Notes under the pieces: generated by a model
Database searches by the model: none
What the model saw: only the letters and a program-made list of their open reading frames with translations
Told to the model about the DNA's origin: nothing
Program-made: the position numbers and the translations under genes
Assembly (NCBI RefSeq): GCF_025195125.1
Contig: NZ_JAMGSL010000001.1
Span: forward strand, 178,353-242,352
Direction: 5' to 3'
Length of the DNA: 64,000 nucleotides
Source of the DNA: Streptomyces sp. Je 1-79
Lineage (GTDB): Bacteria > Actinomycetota > Actinomycetes > Streptomycetales > Streptomycetaceae
Part shown: positions 57,831 through 64,000 of the stretch, in pieces
Numbering within the stretch: the stretch's first letter is position 1
How the letters are laid out: the number at the start of each line of letters is the position of its first letter

Positions 57831-59093
57831 TCAGGAGGGGAGGGCCACCTCGACGACGGTGCCGGTCTCGCGGGCGCGTTCCGCGGCGAGTACGGACAGG
57901 TGGCTGAGCAAGGACTCGCGCGGGCCGGAGGAGACGAGCGAGGGATCTTCGGCGGCGACCGCCGCGACGAAGGCGCCCATCAGGCCTTCGTCGCCGCCGC
58001 CGTGACCCCCGCCGGCGGACATGTCCCCGGCGGGGGAGGTGTCGACCTCCTCGGTGAGCCCCGTGCGGAAGTCGTGGATCCGCAACGTGCGGCCGTCGCC
58101 GCGGATCTCACCGCGGGTGCCGAAGATCTGGGTGCGGCGGTTGGCCATCTCCGTGAAGCCGGTCATCGTGAAGGTGGCGGTGGCGCCGCCCGCGAACTCC
58201 ATCGCGACGACCTGGTGGTCCACGACGTCGTTGTCGCAGGCGTACACGCATCGGCCGTAGGGGCCGGTGCGCAGGGCGTCGTCCAGGGCGGGCCCGGTGA
58301 ACTCGTCGAGCACGACGGACAGCGGCCAGCCCGTGTCGCCGGCGGCGAGCCGGTCGCCGTAGAACCGCACCGCGTCGAAGGCGCACCCGCCGCGCACGGG
58401 GCATTCCACGCAGCGGTCGGCAGCGTCCGGGGGGCGGTTGGCGGGCGTGAAGTGCGTGAGGCGGCCGAAGCTGGAGACGCGGGCCGGCGGCTCCCCGACG
58501 ATGTACTGGAGCCAGTCCAGGTCGTGGCAGGACTTCGCCATCAGCATGGACGTGGCCTCGTCCGTACGCCGCCCGTTTCCGCGGACGAACGAATGCGCCT
58601 GGTGCCAGTGCCCGACCGGCTCCAGGTGCTGCACGCTGACGACGTCCCCGATCCGGCCCGCGTCGAGGATGCCCTTCAGCGTCCGGGTGTACGGCGTGTA
58701 CCGCAGGACGTGGCCGACGGCCAGGATCACTCCGGCCTTCTCGACGGCGTCGACGACGGCGCGGCAGGACGCCTCGTCCAGGGCCATCGGCTTCTCCAGC
58801 ATGATGTGGTAACCCTGCGCGGCGAACGCCAGAGCGGGCTCCAGATGGTCGCGGTCCAGGGTGCAGAGCAGTACCGCGTCCGCGATGCGTCCCCGCGCCG
58901 CGATCTGGCGCCAGTCCGCCGCGGTGGCGTCGGCGACGAGGCCGTGCTCGGCGGCGAACCGCTCGCGCCGCACGGGCAACGGCTCGGCCACGGCCACGAC
59001 CCGCGCGCGGTCCGGATGACGCAGCGCGTAGCGGGCGTGACCGGTTCCGCGGTCACCCGCGCCGACCACCAGCAGTGTCGTCGCGTGGGGCAT
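57831..59093 (-). CDS. Gfo/Idh/MocA family oxidoreductase with cysteine cluster
   Basis: A 420-residue NAD(P)-dependent sugar oxidoreductase. It has the N-terminal Rossmann motif VVGAGDRGTGHA, the family EKPMA, and a C-terminal substrate domain. An inserted segment carries CVECPVRGGC and later CVYAC, five cysteines that could bind a metal; similar C-x2-C insertions are known in some subfamilies. ATG 59093. It lies upstream of the regulator in the same direction and likely acts on a sugar of the polysaccharide pathway. Confidence 0.88.
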   Translation of the reverse strand: MPHATTLLVVGAGDRGTGHARYALRHPDRARVVAVAEPLPVRRERFAAEHGLVADATAADWRQIAARGRIADAVLLCTLDRDHLEPALAFAAQGYHIMLEKPMALDEASCRAVVDAVEKAGVILAVGHVLRYTPYTRTLKGILDAGRIGDVVSVQHLEPVGHWHQAHSFVRGNGRRTDEATSMLMAKSCHDLDWLQYIVGEPPARVSSFGRLTHFTPANRPPDAADRCVECPVRGGCAFDAVRFYGDRLAAGDTGWPLSVVLDEFTGPALDDALRTGPYGRCVYACDNDVVDHQVVAMEFAGGATATFTMTGFTEMANRRTQIFGTRGEIRGDGRTLRIHDFRTGLTEEVDTSPAGDMSAGGGHGGGDEGLMGAFVAAVAAEDPSLVSSGPRESLLSHLSVLAAERARETGTVVEVALPS

Positions 59094-59284
59094 GGGTCGC
59101 TCCTTCTGTCGCGGTGAATCGGGAGGGGGTGCTCGCCCGGGTGGTCCGTTCCCCACAGGTGCGTACGGGATGCGTAAAGAGCGTGCTGAGCGGCGTATGG
59201 GAGCCGTTAACGCAGGCCGCGGGCTGGCTGAAAAGCGGTTTCCTCATCACGTCCGAGAATCCGTTCTTCACTCAGGAGCTCACG

Positions 59285-59368
59285 ATGGCCGACCTGGCCT
59301 TCGTCGTCACCACGATCGCGGTCTTCGCGCTGGTGGCTCTCATCGCCAAGGGGGTGGCAAAGCTGTGA
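59285..59368 (+). CDS. 27-residue membrane peptide at the head of the kdp operon
   Basis: A tiny open frame from ATG 59285, preceded by CAGGAG, encoding one hydrophobic helix flanked by Lys at the C-terminus ([13 protein letters not shown]). Its stop overlaps the KdpF start (GTGA), so it is translationally coupled. It resembles a second KdpF-like peptide. I know no established function; position and coupling support it being real. Confidence 0.65.
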   Translation: MADLAFVVTTIAVFALVALIAKGVAKL

Positions 59369-59454
59369 ACGCCGAGAACATCGTTGGCCTGATCGTGGCC
59401 GTCGCCCTGCTGGTCTATCTCGTCCTCGCCCTCCTCAAGCCGGAGAGGTTCTGA
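59365..59454 (+). CDS. kdpF: Potassium-transporting ATPase subunit KdpF
   Basis: A 29-residue single-helix peptide from GTG 59365 ([29 protein letters not shown] has the family end YLxxALLxPERF). It stabilises the KdpABC complex in the membrane. It overlaps the 27-residue peptide and ends eight bases before kdpA. Confidence 0.92.
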   Translation: MNAENIVGLIVAVALLVYLVLALLKPERF

Positions 59455-59462
59455 GTACGGAT

Positions 59463-61127
59463 ATGAGCCCCGTTCTTGCTGGTGTCCTCCAGCTCCTCGC
59501 GCTGATCGCCGCGCTCGGCCTCGCCTACCGGCCGCTCGGCGACCACATGGCCCGGGTCTACTCCTCCGACAAGCATCTGCGGGTCGAGAAGTGGATCTAC
59601 AAGGGCATCGGCGCCAACCCGAACGCGGAGATGCGCTGGCCCGCCTACCTGCGCGGTGTCCTCGCCTTCTCCGCGGTGAGCGTCGTTTTCCTCTACCTGC
59701 TCCAGCGGGTACAGGGCTCGCTCCCCGGCTCGCTCGGCTTCGCCTCGATCGACCCGGACCAGGCGTTCAACACGGCCGCGTCCTTCGTGGCGAACACGAA
59801 CTGGCAGTCGTACTACGGCGAGCAGGCGATGGGCCACGTCGTCCAGACCGGCGGCCTGGCCGTGCAGAACTTCGTCTCGGCCGCGGTGGGCATCGCGGTC
59901 GCGGTCGCCCTCGTCCGCGGCTTCGCCCGGTCCCGTACCGGTGAGCTGGGCAACTTCTGGGCCGACCTGGTCCGCGGCACGGTCCGCATCCTGCTGCCGA
60001 TCGCGGTGATCGGCGCGCTCGTCCTGGTCGCCTGCGGTGCGATCCAGAACTTCTCCGGCATCCACGAGGTCGGCCAGTTCACGGGCGGCACGCAGCAGTG
60101 GAACGGCGGCGCGGTGGCCTCGCAGGAGGTGATCAAGGAGCTGGGCACCAACGGCGGCGGTTACTTCAACGCCAACTCCGCCCACCCCTTCGAGAACCCC
60201 AACGGGCTCTCCAACCTCTTCGAGATCTTCCTGATCCTCGTCATCCCGTTCGCGCTGACGCGGACGTTCGGCCGGATGGTCGGCTCGCTCAAGCAGGGCT
60301 ACGCGATCCTCGCGACGATGGCGACGATCTGGCTCGGCTTCACCGCGCTGATGATGTGGACCGAGTTCCACCACGGTGGCCCGGCGTTCGACCTGGCCGG
60401 CGGCGCGATGGAGGGCAAGGAGACCCGGTTCGGGATCGGCGGCTCGTCGCTCTTCGCCGTGGCCACCACGCTGACCTCCACCGGCGCGGTCAACTCCTTC
60501 CACTCCTCCTTCACCGGTTTCGGCGGCGGCATCACCATGCTGGGCATGCAGCTCGGCGAGATCGCGCCCGGCGGTGTCGGCTCCGGCCTCTACGGCATGC
60601 TGATCATGGCCGTCATCGCGGTGTTCATCGCCGGTCTGATGGTCGGCCGCACCCCCGAGTACCTGGGCAAGAAGATCGGCACCCGCGAGATCAAGTTCGC
60701 GGCCTGCTACATCCTCGTCACCCCGGCGCTGGTGCTCTGCTTCACGGCGGCCTCGTTCGCCCTGGACACCCCGGCGAACTCGATGACGAACTCCGGGGCG
60801 CACGGCTTCTCCGAGATCCTCTACGCCTTCACCTCCGGCGCCAACAACAACGGCTCGGCGTTCGCCGGCCTGAACGCCGACACCCAGTGGTTCAACTCGA
60901 CGATCGGCATCGCCATGCTGCTCGGCCGGTTCCTGCCGATGGTGTTCGTCCTCGCGCTGGCCGGTTCGCTCGCCGAGCAGAGGCCGGTCCCGGAGACCGC
61001 GGGCACGCTGCGCACCGAGAAACCGCTGTTCACCGGTCTGCTGGTCGGCACGATCATGATCATCGCCGGTCTCACCTACTTCCCGGCCCTGGCCCTCGGC
61101 CCGCTCGCCGAAGGGCTCGCGGCATGA
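59463..61127 (+). CDS. kdpA: Potassium-transporting ATPase, K+-channel-like subunit KdpA
   Basis: A 554-residue polytopic membrane protein that selects and passes K+. Repeated selectivity-loop segments typical of KdpA are present ([57 protein letters not shown]). ATG 59463. Its stop overlaps the kdpB start. High-affinity K+ uptake under low K+ or osmotic stress. Confidence 0.97.
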   Translation: MSPVLAGVLQLLALIAALGLAYRPLGDHMARVYSSDKHLRVEKWIYKGIGANPNAEMRWPAYLRGVLAFSAVSVVFLYLLQRVQGSLPGSLGFASIDPDQAFNTAASFVANTNWQSYYGEQAMGHVVQTGGLAVQNFVSAAVGIAVAVALVRGFARSRTGELGNFWADLVRGTVRILLPIAVIGALVLVACGAIQNFSGIHEVGQFTGGTQQWNGGAVASQEVIKELGTNGGGYFNANSAHPFENPNGLSNLFEIFLILVIPFALTRTFGRMVGSLKQGYAILATMATIWLGFTALMMWTEFHHGGPAFDLAGGAMEGKETRFGIGGSSLFAVATTLTSTGAVNSFHSSFTGFGGGITMLGMQLGEIAPGGVGSGLYGMLIMAVIAVFIAGLMVGRTPEYLGKKIGTREIKFAACYILVTPALVLCFTAASFALDTPANSMTNSGAHGFSEILYAFTSGANNNGSAFAGLNADTQWFNSTIGIAMLLGRFLPMVFVLALAGSLAEQRPVPETAGTLRTEKPLFTGLLVGTIMIIAGLTYFPALALGPLAEGLAA

Positions 61128-63262
61128 CCATCGACGTAAAGAACCACGAGGACGCCATGTCCACCACAGCCACTCCGGCCAAGGCGCCGCACGGCGACCT
61201 GCCTGGCGGCCACCAGCCGGCCGGACGCGTCGGCGGGGGCCTGTTCGACCCCAAGCAGCTGGTCACGTCCTTCCCGGACGCGATCAGGAAGCTCGACCCG
61301 CGTGTGATGGTCAAGTCCCCGGTCATGTTCGTGGTGCTGATCGGTTCGGTGGTCACCACCGTCCTGGCGCTTCTGAACCCGGGGGACTGGTTCGGCTGGG
61401 CCATCACGGCCTGGCTGTGGCTGACCACGATCTTCGCCAACCTGGCGGAGGCGGTCGCCGAGGGCCGCGGCAAGGCGCAGGCCGACACCCTGCGCAAGGC
61501 AAAGACCGACACCGTCGCCCGTCGCGTCGTCGGGAAGGACGAGGAGCGGGTGCCCGGCACCGAGCTGCGCATCGGCGACCTGGTGGTCTGCGAGGCCGGC
61601 GACATCATCCCTGGCGACGGTGACGTCGTCGAGGGTGTCGCGAGCGTCGACGAGTCGGCGATCACCGGCGAGTCGGCTCCGGTCATCCGCGAGTCCGGCG
61701 GTGACCGCTCCGCGGTGACCGGCGGCACGAAGGTCCTCTCCGACCGGATCGTCGTCAAGATCACCACCAGGCCGGGCGAGACCTTCATCGACCGGATGAT
61801 CCATCTCGTCGAGGGCGCGGCCCGCCAGAAGACACCGAACGAGATCGCCCTCAACATCCTGCTGGCCTCGCTGACGATCGTCTTCCTGCTCGCCGTCGTC
61901 ACGCTGAAGCCCTTCGCCATCTACGCGGGCGCCGACGAGCAGACCTCCCTGATCGTCCTGACCGCGCTCCTCGTCTGCCTCATCCCGACGACGATCGGCG
62001 CGCTGCTCTCCGCGATCGGCATCGCCGGCATGGACCGTCTCGTGCAGCGCAACGTGCTCGCGATGTCGGGCCGTGCGGTCGAGGCCGCGGGCGACGTCTC
62101 CACGCTGCTCCTGGACAAGACGGGCACGATCACGCTCGGCAACAGGCAGGCGTCGGAGTTCGTCCCCGTCCCGGGCACCACCGAGGCCGAACTCGCGGAC
62201 TCCGCCCAGCTCTCCTCGCTCGCCGACGAGACGCCCGAGGGGCGCTCGATCGTGGTCCTCGCGAAGGAGAGGTACGGCCTGCGGGAGCGCCACCAGGGCG
62301 AGCTCGCCGGCGCCGAATGGATCGCCTTCACCGCGCAGACCCGTATGTCCGGCGTCGACGTGGACGGACGCAAGGTCCGCAAGGGCGCGACCGGCTCGGT
62401 CGTGGCGTGGGTGAAGGAGCGGGGCGGGAATGTCTCGGAGGACGCGCAGGCGCTCACCGACCGGATTTCCCAGGCTGGTGGCACGCCGCTGCTGGTGGCT
62501 GTGGAGGACGGCGAGGGCGCGCGGGTCCTGGGCGTCATCCACCTGAAGGACGTCGTCAAGGAGGGCATGCGGGAGCGCTTCGACGAGCTGCGCCGCATGG
62601 GCATCAGGACGGTCATGATCACGGGCGACAACCCGCTGACCGCGAAGGCCATCGCCGAGGAGGCGGGTGTCGACGACTTCCTCGCCGAGGCCACCCCCGA
62701 GGACAAGATGGCCCTCATCAAGCGCGAGCAGGCCGGCGGCAAGCTGGTGGCGATGACCGGTGACGGCACGAACGACGCCCCCGCGCTCGCCCAGGCCGAT
62801 GTCGGCGTGGCGATGAACACCGGTACCTCGGCCGCCAAGGAGGCCGGGAACATGGTGGACCTGGACTCCAACCCGACGAAGCTCATCGAGATCGTCGAGA
62901 TCGGCAAGCAGCTCCTCATCACCCGGGGCGCGCTCACCACGTTCTCGATCGCCAACGACGTCGCGAAGTACTTCGCGATCATCCCCGCGATGTTCGCGGT
63001 CGCCTACCCGTCGCTGGACAGGCTCAACATCATGGGCCTGGCCTCGCCGGAGTCCGCGATCCTGTCCGCCGTCATCTTCAACGCGCTGATCATCATCGCG
63101 CTCGTCCCGCTCGCCCTGAAGGGTGTCCGGTACCGGCCGACGAGCGCGGACAAGATGCTCCGCCGGAACCTGGGGATCTACGGCCTGGGCGGCCTGATCG
63201 CCCCGTTCATCGGCATCAAGATCATCGACCTCCTCCTCTCCCTCATCCCCGGAATCGGTTAG
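61124..63262 (+). CDS. kdpB: Potassium-transporting P-type ATPase subunit KdpB
   Basis: A 712-residue P-type ATPase that powers K+ uptake. Phosphorylated Asp 331 in DKTGTIT, actuator TGES, and hinge [10 protein letters not shown] are present. I start it at ATG 61124, coupled to the kdpA stop (ATGA); a second Met at 61157 is possible. About 40 residues of Ala/Pro/Gly-rich leader precede the usual N-terminus. Confidence 0.97.
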   Translation: MTIDVKNHEDAMSTTATPAKAPHGDLPGGHQPAGRVGGGLFDPKQLVTSFPDAIRKLDPRVMVKSPVMFVVLIGSVVTTVLALLNPGDWFGWAITAWLWLTTIFANLAEAVAEGRGKAQADTLRKAKTDTVARRVVGKDEERVPGTELRIGDLVVCEAGDIIPGDGDVVEGVASVDESAITGESAPVIRESGGDRSAVTGGTKVLSDRIVVKITTRPGETFIDRMIHLVEGAARQKTPNEIALNILLASLTIVFLLAVVTLKPFAIYAGADEQTSLIVLTALLVCLIPTTIGALLSAIGIAGMDRLVQRNVLAMSGRAVEAAGDVSTLLLDKTGTITLGNRQASEFVPVPGTTEAELADSAQLSSLADETPEGRSIVVLAKERYGLRERHQGELAGAEWIAFTAQTRMSGVDVDGRKVRKGATGSVVAWVKERGGNVSEDAQALTDRISQAGGTPLLVAVEDGEGARVLGVIHLKDVVKEGMRERFDELRRMGIRTVMITGDNPLTAKAIAEEAGVDDFLAEATPEDKMALIKREQAGGKLVAMTGDGTNDAPALAQADVGVAMNTGTSAAKEAGNMVDLDSNPTKLIEIVEIGKQLLITRGALTTFSIANDVAKYFAIIPAMFAVAYPSLDRLNIMGLASPESAILSAVIFNALIIIALVPLALKGVRYRPTSADKMLRRNLGIYGLGGLIAPFIGIKIIDLLLSLIPGIG

Positions 63263-63264
63263 CC

Positions 63265-63936
63265 ATGAACAACTCCGTAGGAAACGCAGGGCGTCTGCTC
63301 TGGGCAGGGCTCCGCGCGCTGCTCGTCCTGACCGTGGTGACGGGCGTGCTCTACCCGCTGGCCGTCACGGGCATCGCCCAGGTCGCGTTCGACGACAAGG
63401 CCAACGGCTCCGAGATCAAGGACGCGAGCGGAAGGGTCGTCGGCTCCGAACTCATCGGCCAGGCCTACGACCTGCCCCTGAAGGACGGGGAGGAGACGGC
63501 CACGCCGGACCTGAGGTGGTTCCAGCCCCGCCCCTCGAACGGCCTGGGCACCAACAGCGTCAACACCCAGTACTCGATCATCCTCTCCGGCGCGACGAAC
63601 CGCTCGGGCGACAACGAGGACCTGATCCAGTGGGTGACCGATGCCAAGGCGGCCGTGGTCAAGGACAACTCCACCGCCGACCACAAGGTGAAGCCCGAGG
63701 ACGTGCCGGCCGAGGCCGTCACCTCCTCCGGCTCCGGCCTCGACCCGCACATCTCCCCGGAGTACGCCGAACTCCAGGTCCACCGCGTGGCGGAGAAGAA
63801 CCGTCTCACCGTCGCCCAGGTCGACAAGCTCGTCGCCGACCACACCGACGACCGGATCCTCGGCTTCATCGGCGAACCGCGCGTCAACGTCCTCCAGCTC
63901 AACATCGCTCTCAAGCAGCTGGTGGACAAGGGCTGA
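63265..63936 (+). CDS. kdpC: Potassium-transporting ATPase subunit KdpC
   Basis: A 223-residue subunit with one N-terminal membrane helix (about 12-32) and an extracellular domain ending in RVNVLQLNIALKQL, as usual for KdpC. ATG 63265, two bases after the kdpB stop. The kdpD/kdpE sensor and regulator are not in the window and may follow. Confidence 0.96.
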   Translation: MNNSVGNAGRLLWAGLRALLVLTVVTGVLYPLAVTGIAQVAFDDKANGSEIKDASGRVVGSELIGQAYDLPLKDGEETATPDLRWFQPRPSNGLGTNSVNTQYSIILSGATNRSGDNEDLIQWVTDAKAAVVKDNSTADHKVKPEDVPAEAVTSSGSGLDPHISPEYAELQVHRVAEKNRLTVAQVDKLVADHTDDRILGFIGEPRVNVLQLNIALKQLVDKG

Positions 63937-63982
63937 CGGCCCGACCCCTCCGGCCCCGACCGCGCGTAGCGGGAGCCGGCGC

Positions 63983-64000
63983 GCCCTGGCACGTCCAGGG
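63983..64000. terminator. Hairpin at right edge, after kdpC
   Basis: CCCTGG and CCAGGG form a perfect 6-bp stem around a 6-base loop at the very end of the window, 46 bases after kdpC. It may be longer beyond the edge and could end the kdp operon. Confidence 0.3.

Noticed and set aside
59094..59284. Possible c-di-AMP riboswitch or KdpE site upstream of kdp
   Set aside because: There is a loose inverted similarity (TGCGTAA ... TTAACGCA) but no conserved riboswitch core that I can recognise.

Overview
The window is high-GC DNA with frequent GTG and TTG starts, tightly coupled operons with 4-bp ATGA/GTGA overlaps, strong purine-rich ribosome sites, Tat and lipoprotein exports, and DmdR1/IdeR-type iron boxes. 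All of this points to a Streptomyces or close relative. I see no transposase, integrase, tRNA, rRNA or CRISPR array.

Region 1 (1-31.2 kb) is most of an iron-regulated siderophore locus. A four-module NRPS with an additional C-terminal condensation-like domain (192-14441) is followed by an overlapping MbtH-like protein. Two perfect hairpin terminators separate these from a minus-strand heterodimeric ABC exporter. Back to back with the exporter is a FecCD-type uptake operon: two permeases, an ATPase, a YtcJ-type amidohydrolase, a 75-residue unknown and a phosphopantetheinyl transferase. An iron box then precedes a lone N-acetyltransferase that looks like short-form N-acetylglutamate synthase. 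Facing it is a minus-strand operon headed by another iron box: isochorismatase-like, argC, argJ, argB, argD. A DUF2470-type protein with its own iron box closes the locus. Together the acetyltransferase and argCJBD make the whole glutamate-to-ornithine route under apparent iron control. This matches an NRPS whose third adenylation pocket reads as the N5-hydroxyornithine-derivative code DMENLGLIN and whose second reads as serine. The EntF-like first condensation domain and the isochorismatase-like gene suggest an aryl (2,3-dihydroxybenzoyl) cap. The layout recalls catecholate-hydroxamate siderophores such as qinichelins, for which a dedicated ornithine operon has been described (from memory). 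The ornithine N5-oxygenase, the other dihydroxybenzoate genes, the aryl carrier/ligase and the binding protein are not in this window and may lie to the left.

Region 2 (31.3-45 kb) is ordinary Streptomyces accessory content: an ECF41-type sigma factor and divergent membrane protein, a small leaderless gene, a secreted streptogrisin-type protease, a serine hydrolase, a GH15 trehalase/glucoamylase-like enzyme, a PadR regulator with a perfect operator-like palindrome, an acyl-CoA dehydrogenase, a metallo-beta-lactamase-fold hydrolase, a membrane SpoIIE-type phosphatase and small unknown proteins.

Region 3 (45-59.1 kb) is a carbohydrate-use cluster: a Tat-exported PL8 polysaccharide lyase, a phosphodiesterase-HAD fusion, a GH2 beta-galactosidase-like enzyme, a hydroxyacid dehydrogenase, a sugar ABC importer without its own ATPase, a DeoR/LacI hybrid regulator and a Gfo/Idh oxidoreductase. 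A shared AAACGATC-type motif lies upstream of the lyase and of the ABC operon, with a related inverted repeat upstream of the regulator, suggesting one regulon.

Region 4 (59.2-64 kb) is the kdp potassium-ATPase operon, beginning with two tiny membrane peptides (an extra 27-residue one, then KdpF) followed by kdpA, kdpB and kdpC. The sensor/regulator genes are not in view.
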